Positions 52,803 to 61,518 of a DNA stretch of 64,000 nt are shown one piece after another. Origin of the DNA: Rhizobium oryzihabitans (GTDB lineage Bacteria; Pseudomonadota; Alphaproteobacteria; Rhizobiales; Rhizobiaceae). Under the pieces are notes generated by a model. That model made no database searches, had not been told where the DNA came from, and saw nothing but the letters and a program-made list of their open reading frames with translations. The stretch spans positions 1,922,001-1,986,000 of the forward strand of contig NZ_CP048632.1 in assembly GCF_010669145.1 (NCBI RefSeq), read 5' to 3'. A program made the position numbers and the translations under genes. Every line of letters starts with the position of its first letter. The stretch's first letter is position 1.

Positions 52803-54214
52803 CTATGACGGGCGATGATCGGCCCTCTGCCCAAGGGCATCCGCCAGCACCGCCATGACCTGTGGACCGGCCATTTGCGACACGTTGAAACGCATGAAAC
52901 CGGAGGCGTTCTGCGAGGAGCTGAAAACATTGCCGGGGGCCAGCACCACCTGCTGCGAGAGCGCGCGGCGCGCCACATCAGCGGCATCGACGCCTTCCGG
53001 CAGGCGGCACCATAAAAACATGCCCGCCTGCGGCTCGATCCACGGCACACATCCAACTGCCTTCAAACGCGCCGCCGCCTCCGGCACCGCCGCCGCAAGA
53101 CGTTGCCGAAGCGCCTCGACATGCTTGCGGTAACTACCGTCAGTCAAAAGCGACAGGACCAGCGCTGCCGAAAAATGCGCGCCGCCAAAAGCGGTGGCGA
53201 TCTTGAGATCGTTCAGGGCTTCCACCCATGCCGAAGGCGCTGCGATAAAACCACACCGCACGGACGCGGACAGCGTTTTTGAAAAACTGCCGATCTGGAC
53301 CACTCGATTGAGCCCATCGAAAGCCGCCAGCCGTGGTGCCGCCTGGGTTTCGAAATCGGCAAAAATATCGTCCTCGATGATGGTAAGACCCGCCTGTTCG
53401 GCCAGCATCAGCAGGCGATGGGCGGAAACGGCGGAAAGCCTTGCGCCTGTCGGATTATGGATCGCCGAATTGGTAATATAAAGACGGGGACTGTGCTCTC
53501 TCAGCGCCTGCTCGAAAAGCGGCAGGTCCGGTCCCGTTGGCGTATAGGGCACCCCGACAATCTTCACCCGGTGCGCCCGCAAAAGGGCATGGAAATTGAA
53601 ATAGCAGGGATCATCGACAATCACCGTATCCCCGGCTGCAGCAGGAAACGGCACAGCAGATCGATCGCCTGCGTGCCGGAATCGGTCAGCATGATCTGGC
53701 TGGCGCCCGCCTGCACGCCATGTTCTGCGAGCCTGCGCGACAAAAGCTGGCGCAGCGGCAACAATCCCATCGGGCTCGCATAATCCGTCAGCAGGGAAGT
53801 ATCCGCACGGGCAAGCCCTCTCATTGCCCGCCTCAGCGCTTGCTCGGGCATCCATGACGCGGGAAGCCAGCCGCAACCCGGCTTGGCAAGGGCCGTCGCC
53901 TCATCCAGCGCTTGCCGCGACACCCAGAGCGGATCGACCGCCCTGTCCAGTTGAGGTTCGATATCGGCAAGAGAGAGCGGCGCAAGCGGACCCGCCACAA
54001 AAAATCCGGAGCCCGGGCGAGAGCTTATGGTGCCATCCGCCACCAGTCGATCATAGGCCTCGACAATGGTGGAGGTGGAGACCTGCATGGCCTTTGCGAA
54101 CGCCCTGACGGACGGCAATCTCGCCCCTGGAACAAGGCTGCGCGAGGCGATGCGTTGCCGCACACTTGCCATCACCTTTTCTATGCGCGTGCCCGCAATG
54201 ATCTGCCCGTCCAC
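52803..54214 (-). CDS. MocR-type (GntR-aminotransferase) regulator, one-base frameshift
   Basis: With one G restored on the minus strand in the run at 53630-53633 the gene encodes 470 residues from the GTG at 54214 (GGAGGAAAAT directly upstream). Residues 10-80 are a GntR winged helix (SLVPGARLPSVRAFAKAMQVSTSTIVEAYDRLVADG); residues 110-470 are an aminotransferase-like domain with GTQAIDLLCRFLLQPGDTVIVDDPCYFNFHALL at the join and the PLP-lysine region QIGSFSKTLSASVRCG. MocR proteins bind PLP adducts and control nearby genes. It is divergent from an EamA transporter, its probable target. Confidence 0.87.
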
Positions 54215-54330
54215 ATTTTCCTCCAACCGTACCGCCCAAACAACCACAACAGTTTCTTGAAATTGTATATGATTGTCGCTGTTGTCGCCAGCCGTTCAGG
54301 ATCAAGAAGGGAAAAATACAGGAGACGATT

Positions 54331-55206
54331 ATGGACAAGACGACAAGCGGCTGGCTGAACGGCCTTATCGGCGTGGTGATATTCAGCGGTTCGCTGCCCG
54401 CCACCCGCATTGCGGTCACGGGTTTCGACCCGGTGTTCCTGACCGTCGCCCGCGCCAGCATCGCCGGACTTCTGGCCCTCGCTTTGCTTTTCCTGTTCAG
54501 GCAAAAACGCCCGGCACGCGATGATCTGACATCGCTTTTCATCGTATCCTTCGGCGTGGTGGTGGGTTTTCCGCTTCTGACGGCGCTGGCGCTGCGGCAC
54601 GTGACCTCGGCGCACTCCATCGTCTTCGTCGGATTGCTGCCGCTCGCAACCGCGATTTTCGCCGTGCTGCGCGGCGGAGAGCGCCCTCGCGCGGCCTTCT
54701 GGTTCTTTTCCTGCGTCGGCAGTGCCCTGGTGGCTGGCTACTCATTGTGGAATTCGCTTGCTGCCGGCATCAGCGCCTCGCTTGCCGGCGATCTTCTGAT
54801 GCTGGGCGCAATTATCGTCTGCGGGCTTGGTTACGCCGAAGGTGCAGCCCTTTCCCGCAAACTGGGCGGCTGGCAGGTTATCTCCTGGGCGCTGGTTCTG
54901 TCCCTGCCCGTAATGCTGCCACTCAGCTTTTTCACAGGGCCGGAAACCCTTGCCGGCATCGATCCGCAGGCCTGGGGCGGCCTTGCCTATGTGTCGCTGT
55001 TCAGCATGCTGATCGGCTTCATCTTCTGGTATCGCGGGCTGGCGCTCGGCGGCATCGCCGCGGTGGGCCAGTTGCAATTGCTGCAGCCGTTCTTCGGGCT
55101 GGTGCTTGCAGCAACCCTGCTGCACGAGGAGGTCAGCCCGGCAATGATCGGTATCACGCTTGTGGTGGTGCTGTGTGTTGCCGGCGCCAGAAAATTTGCG
55201 CGCTGA
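54331..55206 (+). CDS. EamA/DMT-family transporter
   Basis: The 291-residue protein has ten predicted membrane helices in two EamA repeats, starting WLNGLIGVVIFSGSLPATRIAVTGFDPVFLTVARASIAGLLALALL. GGAGA precedes the ATG. An inverted repeat ACAACAG/CTGTTGT at about 54246-54285 lies in the gap to the divergent MocR gene. MocR-EamA pairs recur in proteobacteria; the exported molecule may be an amino acid or amine. It is convergent with the GH25 gene, 11 bp apart. Confidence 0.9.
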   Translation: MDKTTSGWLNGLIGVVIFSGSLPATRIAVTGFDPVFLTVARASIAGLLALALLFLFRQKRPARDDLTSLFIVSFGVVVGFPLLTALALRHVTSAHSIVFVGLLPLATAIFAVLRGGERPRAAFWFFSCVGSALVAGYSLWNSLAAGISASLAGDLLMLGAIIVCGLGYAEGAALSRKLGGWQVISWALVLSLPVMLPLSFFTGPETLAGIDPQAWGGLAYVSLFSMLIGFIFWYRGLALGGIAAVGQLQLLQPFFGLVLAATLLHEEVSPAMIGITLVVVLCVAGARKFAR

Positions 55207-55217
55207 CGCCCGCCGCT

Positions 55218-56326
55218 TTAGCTTGAGCGGCGGTCCACCCAGCGATGCCAGGCATCCTCGCTGCCGTTGAAGACGTTGAGATCGATGCGGCCATCGACAC
55301 CATGTGACAGGCCGGAGCCGGAATATTGCCAGAACAGCCACTTGCGGCCCGGATAAACCACGGACGGATGCTGGGCGACGGCACGCAGCCAGAAGGGATA
55401 GTCCTGGAATTCGCCGGTCAGATTGTCCTTATAAAAATCGGGTGCGGTGTAAATGATCGGCCGCTGACCATAATGGCGCTCGAGCTTGTCCATGAATACG
55501 CGCATCTTTTCCAGAACGCGCTCGCGGGAATGGCGCATCTTGCAGCTTGATTCGCCGTTATACTCCACGTCGATCACCGGCGGCAGCGCATCGGGATCAC
55601 GCGGAACATTGCGAATGAACCAGTCCGCCTGTTCACTGGCCGAGCGGCACCAATAGAAGAAGTGGTAGGCACCACGGCGGATACCGGCTTCCTTCGACCG
55701 CTGCCAGTTGGTGCGGAACATCGGATCAAGATGATCGCCGCCATCCGTCGCCTTGATGAAAGCGAAATTGGCACCGCGCGTGCGCAGCTGCGGCCAGTTT
55801 ATATTGGCCTGCCAGCGGGATACATCCACCCCATGGACCTGGAAGTGGCGTGGCTGAACCCTGCCGAAATTGATGGGCTTGGCATCGGTGAAGCTGGAGC
55901 GGAAGATGCGCGAGCGCACCTGAGCGCCGGCGCTCGCCGCCGGGGCGGCGGCCATGGCGAGTTGCACCGGACGCTCCATCTGGCGATCCGTGGGGCGTTC
56001 CGCCGGCCGTATCATGCCAGCCTGCGACGGGACCGGCAGGCGGATTTCAGGCGCGTTCTGCGGCAGGGACGCCCGTGGTGTAACGGCGGAAAAAGCCTTT
56101 GGTTCTTCCGGCACCGGGCCGCCCCATGCCAGAACTTCCTGTCTTGGCTGAGCGTTTATGGTCTGGGTGCCGACACTTGCCTGCGGGACGGGAGCAGACG
56201 GCGTGACCGAACTCGTCGTTTCCTTCGACGGCAAGCCGGCCACCAGGCTTTCCGGCCCGGAACTGGACGTACAGCCCCAAGCAGAAGGCAACCGAAGAGA
56301 AATGCTGGCACAGCCGATGAACGCAT
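55218..56326 (-). CDS. GH25-type muramidase lipoprotein, one-base frameshift
   Basis: With one G restored on the minus strand in the run at 56275-56278 the gene encodes 369 residues from the ATG at 56326: a signal peptide MRSSAVPAFLFGCLLLGGC with lipobox LGGC, a 120-residue Pro/Ala-rich linker, and a C-terminal GH25 lysozyme domain (about 160-369) with VHGVDVSRWQANINW, FAFIKATDGG and PVIDVEYNG carrying the acidic residues. Without the base, the signal peptide and body are in different frames. A lipoprotein that cleaves peptidoglycan in the periplasm is inferred; GH25 is also common in phage lysins, but nothing here is phage-like. Confidence 0.87.
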
Positions 56327-56503
56327 GAGAACCCGTACGCAAAACAATCGGGGGCACTCTGACGCCGCCCGGAGACCTCGAAATACAATTGCTAACGGAA
56401 GATTATCAAAAAAGACTGAATCTTATCTTTACGCCGGCACCTGCCAATGCGCCTGTCAATTCTGGCAGGCCAAAAGCATCGAGGTCTCGCGGAACGGGTC
56501 TGT

Positions 56504-56692
56504 TCAGGCGGTCATTGTCGTCAGATCGACGGTATTGGCGCCGGGGGAGTTTTTCTTGATCGACTCGATGGCGTGGATGGCAGATGCCTTCGCCTTGTAT
56601 CCTTCCGACGAAAACATCGTTTCCCCGTTGGATGCCTTGAAGCGGAAGCGATATTCCCCGGTCTTGTCCTGATAGATTTCAAATTTATACAT
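56504..56692 (-). CDS. DUF1508 (YegP-like) small protein
   Basis: From the ATG at 56692 the protein has 62 residues with a single YegP repeat: YKFEIYQDKTGEYRFRFKASNGETMFSSEGYKAKASAIHAIESIKKNS. The fold is known (beta-alpha with a FRFKA core) but no function is established. Upstream extension to 56734 would add an unconserved basic segment. The 177 bp between this gene and the GH25 start show no feature I can support. Confidence 0.85.
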   Translation of the reverse strand: MYKFEIYQDKTGEYRFRFKASNGETMFSSEGYKAKASAIHAIESIKKNSPGANTVDLTTMTA

Positions 56693-56778
56693 GATCATTG
56701 CGCCCCGTTTGCGAATGGTGATGAACGGTCGCAATTCTGAGCGGCCTTGGTCCTATTCGCAACCGATAATTGCTCAAA

Positions 56779-57477
56779 TCAGATGAGACGTACCCAGGCA
56801 CGGGCAATTTCCAGACCCGCAACGTCGGCCATATCCGCGCGCTGGCTGCGATGGTCACGGTAATTTTCCAGCCAGCCGGGCGCCATTCTTTCGATAGAGG
56901 TCGGGAATGACTGACACCACCCATCGACAACCGTGGTCGATGCCTCGAAATGAAACTGCGTACCGTAGACCGCGCGGCCCACACGAAAGGCCTGATTTCG
57001 TGTCGCGCCATTGGTGGCAAGCCGCGTCGCCTCGGGCGGAAGCGTGAATGTATCACAGTGCCACTGGAAAATGGGGAATGTCCTCCTGAGCCCGGCCAAT
57101 AGGGGATCGGACACGCCCTCCTCCGTCAGGGAAACATCTTCCCAGCCAAATTCAGGCGGACCGGACAGGATATTCTCTCCACCATAGGCGCGCGCCAGCA
57201 ACTGGCTGCCGAGGCAGACACCCATCACGGCCTTATCCGCATCGCCAAAGGCTTTCATCAAAAGCGCAAGCTCTGGGAGATAGGGGTAAAGCGCATCGTC
57301 AAGGGCGTTCTGCTCACCGCCCAGAACGACAAGGGCATCATGACCACCCGCATCGGTGGGAAGTGGCTCACCCGCATAGGCGCGGATGACATGCACATCT
57401 GCTCCCGCCTCTTGCAGAGCGACGCCGAGCTGGCCATGCGGCGTGCCCGCCATGTTTTCGATAATTGCAACGCGCAT
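56779..57477 (-). CDS. Class I glutamine amidotransferase-like protein
   Basis: From the ATG at 57477 the protein has 232 residues. The nucleophile elbow is MGVCLGSQLLARAYGG (Cys about 85), and the triad is completed by FQWHCDTF and YGTQFHFE (His, then Glu about 178). This is the stand-alone GuaA-domain type that often hydrolyses gamma-glutamyl or similar compounds. It is not the guaA broken at the island border. The neighbours give no clear partner. Confidence 0.9.
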   Translation of the reverse strand: MRVAIIENMAGTPHGQLGVALQEAGADVHVIRAYAGEPLPTDAGGHDALVVLGGEQNALDDALYPYLPELALLMKAFGDADKAVMGVCLGSQLLARAYGGENILSGPPEFGWEDVSLTEEGVSDPLLAGLRRTFPIFQWHCDTFTLPPEATRLATNGATRNQAFRVGRAVYGTQFHFEASTTVVDGWCQSFPTSIERMAPGWLENYRDHRSQRADMADVAGLEIARAWVRLI

Positions 57478-57568
57478 ATGGCCTCTTGACGACAAAGGTG
57501 GATTCAATCGGCGCAGATAGCCGCCTCAATCCACCTTCACCATGAGAAAACCGGTTTTTCAAGAGGCG

Positions 57569-58054
57569 CTACACCAATGGGGCAACAAGCCCGGCCTTCT
57601 GCGCCTCAGAACTCCCGGACAGTTTCGCGTCGGCGGAATGCCGGTTGCCACCGCGAACCGCAAAGAACAGGAATATTGCCGCCCAGAGGATCGACTTTTC
57701 CGCGCCGCCCAGGCCTTCCGCCTTTACGATGCCATGAAAATAGACCGTCACCAGAAGAACAATCATCGCAGCGAAGGAAGCCGGCCGCGTGAACAGGCCG
57801 ATAGCCACCAGAATGCCGCCGAAAAATTCCGTGGCAGCCAGCAGCGGCGACCAGAAGACGCCGGGGTAAAAACCAAGGCTCTCCACCATGCCGACCGCCC
57901 CAAACGGGTTGAGGATCTTACCGAAGCCATGGGTGACAAGAAGAAGTCCTGCCGTCACACGCAGAACGGTCTCCACCAGATCATGCGTGGAGTTATAAAG
58001 CGGTGCGACCGCCGGAACGAAAAGACGCTGACGATTATTGTCGAACTGGGCCAT
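57569..58054 (-). CDS. DoxX-family membrane protein
   Basis: From the ATG at 58054 (GGAGATCCT upstream) the protein has 161 residues and four predicted helices: LRVTAGLLLVTHGFGKI is the DoxX first helix with its conserved GxxK region. DoxX proteins are linked to quinone or thiosulfate redox chemistry in some organisms and oxidative stress in others; no certain role. It is divergent from the SelW-like gene. Confidence 0.85.
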   Translation of the reverse strand: MAQFDNNRQRLFVPAVAPLYNSTHDLVETVLRVTAGLLLVTHGFGKILNPFGAVGMVESLGFYPGVFWSPLLAATEFFGGILVAIGLFTRPASFAAMIVLLVTVYFHGIVKAEGLGGAEKSILWAAIFLFFAVRGGNRHSADAKLSGSSEAQKAGLVAPLV

Positions 58055-58184
58055 AGGATCTCCACGTTTCAGCCTTCGATGCCTTATCTGTTGGCAAAGC
58101 TGCATGATAAGAACAAGCATCTGGCAGGTAAAAACATGAGTGTTATAGTTGACATTGTCGTGACCGCGCGCTGAAGGAGACATA

Positions 58185-58493
58185 ATGATGACCGAGACCA
58201 AACCTCACATAGCCATCCGCTACTGCACCCAATGTAACTGGCTGCTTCGCGCCGGATGGATGGCGCAGGAGATTTTGCAAACCTTCGCTTCCGACATTGG
58301 CGAAGTCAGCCTTGTTCCCTCAACGGGCGGCCTGTTCGAGATTGCCGTTAACGGCGAGATCATATGGGAGCGCAAGCGCGATGGCGGTTTTCCGGGTCCA
58401 AAAGAACTCAAACAGAGAATCCGCGATGTCATCGACCCGGAGCGCGACCTCGGTCACGTCGACAAGACGAAGCACGAAGGGCTCGACAATTGA
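58185..58493 (+). CDS. SelT/SelW/SelH (Rdx) family protein
   Basis: A 102-residue thioredoxin-like protein with CxxC in IRYCTQCNWLLRAGW (about 14-17) and the family ending GGFPGPKELKQRIRDVIDP. In animals the first or second position is selenocysteine; here both are Cys. A redox function is presumed. AAGGAGA precedes the ATG by four bases. Confidence 0.9.
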   Translation: MMTETKPHIAIRYCTQCNWLLRAGWMAQEILQTFASDIGEVSLVPSTGGLFEIAVNGEIIWERKRDGGFPGPKELKQRIRDVIDPERDLGHVDKTKHEGLDN

Positions 58494-58574
58494 TGCGGCA
58501 AAATGTTTCAACAGCACTCAACCAAGTTTTTTCCCTTTAAAATCAATGATCGTCATAAAAGTTCAAAAAGTCTG

Positions 58575-58603
58575 TTGACACCGGGCGGCTGCCCTCGTAC
58601 ATC
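58575..58603 (+). promoter_or_regulatory. Sigma-70-type promoter of tRNA-Leu
   Basis: TTGACA at 58575-58580, a 17-base spacer and TACATC at 58598-58603; the tRNA starts 11 bases later. Confidence 0.75.
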
Positions 58604-58613
58604 GCTCTCCGTC

Positions 58614-58700
58614 GCCCAGATGGCGGAATTGGTAGACGCGCCAGCTTCAGGTGCTGGTACTCGAAAGGGTGTGGAGGTTCGAGTCCTCTTCTGGGCACCA
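58614..58700 (+). tRNA. tRNA-Leu(CAG)
   Basis: An 87-nt gene with acceptor stem GCCCAGA/TCTGGGC, D-loop GGTAGACGC, anticodon stem CCAGC/GCTGG around TTCAGGT (anticodon CAG), a long class II variable arm, T-loop GGTTCGAGTCC and encoded ACCA end. A good -35/-10 lies upstream and a hairpin terminator downstream. tRNA-Leu genes are common island targets, but no repeat of its 3' end is seen nearby, so it appears unoccupied. Confidence 0.97.
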
Positions 58701-58745
58701 TTCCATTTTTGATCTTAGCCAGATCAAATACTTAGACGAAAAACA

Positions 58746-58794
58746 GCAACATTCAGTCCTCCTGCAGAACGCAGGGGAAGATGTTGCGGTTTTT
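58746..58794 (+). terminator. Terminator of tRNA-Leu
   Basis: GCAACAT (58746-58752) pairs with ATGTTGC (58781-58787), with an inner CCTGC/GCAGG hairpin, followed by CGGTTTTT. The bases from here to 58941 show no gene. Confidence 0.65.
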
Positions 58795-58941
58795 CGTTTT
58801 GCTGAAGTTCAGCGCCGATTTTCCTCGCAAAATACCCATGACGCATACGAAGCCGCCTTTGTCACTCTGGACAAAAAGCTCGCTGTTTTCGCATGCGGAA
58901 TCGCACTCTATTGTTGGTGTTGAGTTAGACGTAAGCCGGCT

Positions 58942-59352
58942 TTACGGCTGGGTGTCTTTATCGCCACTATTTTGCGAATGCTGCTCGCAATTGGGCGTAC
59001 AGGAAAGCACGGTCCGCTCCGTCTGGCGGAACACACGAACCGTATTGCCTTCATCAATGGAAACGAGAATGCGTTCGTCCACGATCGGATTACCTTCGGC
59101 ATCGAGAAGAACGAGATTTGTCGTGCCGAAGCTGCGGCCGGTCAGCACGATCGTGGTGGCGTCCGCTACCGTGGCATCCGCGACTTTCGAGTTACCAACG
59201 ATAACCTTGCTCACGGGACGGTCAAGACGAAGGACACGGGCGTGATTCATCGAAACACGCAATATGCCGTCCTGAGCAAAAACGGGCTGAAGCGCTCCTG
59301 CCAGGATGACGGACACGCCGACCACAATTTTCGCCAGTTTTCCCGATGACAC
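58942..59352 (-). CDS. Stand-alone CpaC N-terminal-domain (pilus assembly) exported protein
   Basis: A 136-residue protein with a signal peptide ending QPVFAQ (about 26), then one domain (ILRVSMNHARVLRLDRPVSKVIVGNSKVADATVADATTIVLTGRSFGTTNLVLLDAEGNPIV) that matches the N-terminal secretin domain of CpaC in the nearby operon. There is no secretin part. It faces away from the pilus operon. It may act as a periplasmic helper of the Flp secretin. The last residues contain two cysteines and are polar. Confidence 0.82.
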   Translation of the reverse strand: MSSGKLAKIVVGVSVILAGALQPVFAQDGILRVSMNHARVLRLDRPVSKVIVGNSKVADATVADATTIVLTGRSFGTTNLVLLDAEGNPIVDERILVSIDEGNTVRVFRQTERTVLSCTPNCEQHSQNSGDKDTQP

Positions 59353-59770
59353 GCGTTTGGCCCCTGCTCACTACCCGCACTCTAATGTCCCATAGAATGC
59401 GGGGTTTTAGTGAATGAAGTGTTAAATGGCGGGAATCCATAGTGCGAATAGTAACCATTCGCCATACTCTAGCATTCTTTCGCTTTTTGCCAACCGCGCC
59501 AAAACTGAACATCCGTGTCTCATGTAGACATTATCAGGCCAAGAACGAGAAACGACCAACGGCGGAATATATCTGTTTATAGGTAAATATAGAAATGTAT
59601 AAAATAACTTTTATTTTTATTTACCAAAGGAAACTCAACCTGCCGTTTACTTCGAATTAATCCTATTTTTTAAGTGCTTGGAAATCGCTCGGCTGTAGTT
59701 TGATCGCAACCGAACAACGGAAAACAAGTTGTCGGCGTGCTGAACCAAACACAGAGTTAGGAGAGACCCC
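59353..59770. promoter_or_regulatory. AT-rich upstream region of the pilin gene
   Basis: This 418-bp gap has no gene. It holds an inverted repeat GGTAAATA/TATTTACC at 59582-59625 with an AT-rich loop, and the pilin ribosome site TTAGGAGAG at about 59757-59765. The promoter must lie here but no convincing -35/-10 pair stands out. Confidence 0.5.
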
Positions 59771-59956
59771 ATGACCAAGATTTTTGCTCGTTTCTTTAAA
59801 GATGAATCCGGTGCCACTGCAATCGAATACGGCCTGATCGCCGCCCTGCTTTCCGTTGCCATCGTGGGCGGCGCAGGAATGGTTGGCACACAGCTCGACC
59901 AGCTGTTCGACGGCATTGGTACAACGATGCAGACCGCTCGGCAGACAACGTTCTAA
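59771..59956 (+). CDS. flp: Flp-family type IVb pilin
   Basis: A 61-residue pilin: basic leader MTKIFARFFKDESG, then the cleavage/glutamate motif GATAIEYGLIAALLSVAIVGG, the hallmark of Flp/PilA pilins processed by CpaA. The mature protein is about 47 residues. A strong terminator directly after it would raise pilin over the assembly genes. In Agrobacterium the locus is called ctp and the pilus aids surface attachment. Confidence 0.96.
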   Translation: MTKIFARFFKDESGATAIEYGLIAALLSVAIVGGAGMVGTQLDQLFDGIGTTMQTARQTTF

Positions 59957-59979
59957 TCGTTGTAAATGCTTGAACTCGG

Positions 59980-60010
59980 AATGCCGCTCAAATCCATGAG
60001 CGGCATTTTC
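59980..60010 (+). terminator. Terminator between pilin and cpaA
   Basis: AATGCCGCTC and GAGCGGCATT form a 10-bp stem with an 8-base loop, then TTTTC. Partial termination here would give excess pilin message. Confidence 0.9.
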
Positions 60011-60072
60011 GTATTGTAGTGAATGCATGCGCAATGCGCCTGACACCAATCGAATAAAGCGGAGTCTTCTTC

Positions 60073-60585
60073 ATGGTTATAGCTGCCATTTTCCTGACGC
60101 TCCCGCTCTGCCTTGCTTTCGCGGCATTTACAGACCTCTTAAGCATGACCATACCCAACCGGATACCGCTTATCCTGTTACTCTCTTTTTTTGTGGTCGC
60201 ACCCTTTTCCGGCATGGACTGGCAGACTTTCGCAATGAGCCTTGCCGCCGCAGCCGCTGTCTTTTTTGCCTGTTTCGCGCTCTTTGCGGCAAATGTCATG
60301 GGCGGAGGAGATGCCAAGCTGCTGACCGCGGCAGCCGTCTGGTATGGTTTCAACATCTCCCTGATAGAATTTCTGCTTTCAGTAACCCTCGTCGGCGGTG
60401 TGTTGACGCTTTGCATTCTGCTTTTGCGATCACGCTCGCAGGAAATCATGGTGATCGGCATTCCCATTCCGGACTCCCTGCTCGTGGCGAAAAGGATTCC
60501 CTATGGCATTGGCATCGCCATTGCCGGGCTTTTAACCTATGGTGAAGCACCGCTTGTAAAAGCTGCTATCGCCAGTCTTTCCTGA
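60073..60585 (+). CDS. cpaA: Prepilin peptidase CpaA (CtpB)
   Basis: The 170-residue protein has five or six membrane helices and the two aspartates of the prepilin peptidase family, one in FAAFTDLLSMTIPNRIPLI (about 21) and one in MGGGDAKLLTA (GxGD-type, about 79). It cleaves the Flp leader. Unlike PilD it lacks the methyltransferase domain, as usual for CpaA/TadV. It lies 117 bp after the pilin gene, past a terminator. Confidence 0.93.
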   Translation: MVIAAIFLTLPLCLAFAAFTDLLSMTIPNRIPLILLLSFFVVAPFSGMDWQTFAMSLAAAAAVFFACFALFAANVMGGGDAKLLTAAAVWYGFNISLIEFLLSVTLVGGVLTLCILLLRSRSQEIMVIGIPIPDSLLVAKRIPYGIGIAIAGLLTYGEAPLVKAAIASLS

Positions 60586-60607
60586 CGAACTACTTCGCGG
60601 GCAGGAA

Positions 60608-60623
60608 TTAAAGGCGCGTTAAC
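60608..60623. promoter_or_regulatory. CtrA-type box TTAA-N7-TTAAC upstream of cpaB
   Basis: TTAAAGGCGCGTTAAC is an exact match to the CtrA consensus, 89 bp upstream of cpaB. Pilus genes are CtrA-controlled in Caulobacter. Confidence 0.55.
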
Positions 60624-60711
60624 CACAAATCCAAGCACAATATTAACTATAATTATACCAATCACGCGTTATCCTGAGGGGAGAAGAATCTGATTCCCTC
60701 AAGGATCGAGC

Positions 60712-61518
60712 ATGAAACCGTCGCGTATTGTTATTCTATCCGTTGCTTTGGTGGCTGCCGGTCTTGCCGGCCTCGTCGCCATGCGAATTTCTGGTACCAA
60801 GCAGGTCATCGAGAAAGCGGAAACCATCATTCAGAAAGAGCCGACGGTGAACGTTCTCGTTTCCTCGGTCAACCTGCCCGTTGGCAGCCGCCTGAATGAC
60901 AGTTCGGTGCGCTGGACGCCTTGGCCGCAGGGCAATGTCATCGACAGTTTCATAACAGAAGCGAAAAGTCCGAACGCCATAACAGAGCTTTCCGGTGCCG
61001 TCGTGCGGCTGCCGCTGTTCGAGGGCGAACCGGTTCGGCCGGAAAAAGTGGTTGATTCCAGCACCCGCATCATGTCGTCGCTTTTGCCGGCAGGAAAACG
61101 TGCAGTGGCGACCGAGATTTCCGTCTCGACGGGTGCCGGTGGTTTCGTACTGCCGAATGATCGCGTCGATGTCATCATGGTCCGCAAGGGCGATACCGGC
61201 AGCTTTTTGACGGAGAATGTTCTCAATAACGTCCGCGTGCTGGCGATCGACCAACAGATCAAGGAAGGCGAAGACGGCAAAACCGCCGTTGTCGGCGCAA
61301 CCGCGACACTGGAACTGACCCCCGAACAAGCCAAGATCATAACGGTGGCGCAACAGATGGCGGACCGTCTCACCCTTGCCTTGCGCTCAGTCGCCGATGC
61401 GCAGGAAAACGACACGCTTTCAGCCGGCTATCTTCTCAATGGCGGCGCGGGTCAACCGGAAATTCAGGTGATCAAATCCGGCTCGATCATCAAGGGCAGT
61501 CAAGGAGCATCACAATGA
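60712..61518 (+). CDS. cpaB: Flp pilus assembly protein CpaB (CtpC)
   Basis: The 268-residue inner-membrane or periplasmic protein has an N-terminal helix (about 5-25), a SAF domain (about 45-110: VNVLVSSVNLPVGSRLNDSSVRWTPWPQG, EGEPVRPEKV) and the RcpC/CpaB C-terminal part (VDVIMVRKG, ATLELTPEQAKIITVAQQMADRLTLALRS). It links the secretin to the inner-membrane platform. It overlaps cpaC by 4 bp. Confidence 0.95.
   Translation: MKPSRIVILSVALVAAGLAGLVAMRISGTKQVIEKAETIIQKEPTVNVLVSSVNLPVGSRLNDSSVRWTPWPQGNVIDSFITEAKSPNAITELSGAVVRLPLFEGEPVRPEKVVDSSTRIMSSLLPAGKRAVATEISVSTGAGGFVLPNDRVDVIMVRKGDTGSFLTENVLNNVRVLAIDQQIKEGEDGKTAVVGATATLELTPEQAKIITVAQQMADRLTLALRSVADAQENDTLSAGYLLNGGAGQPEIQVIKSGSIIKGSQGASQ

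Noticed and set aside
58614..58700. tRNA-Leu as attachment site of another island
   Set aside because: No copy of its 3' end and no integrase lies nearby; the flanking genes are chromosomal.
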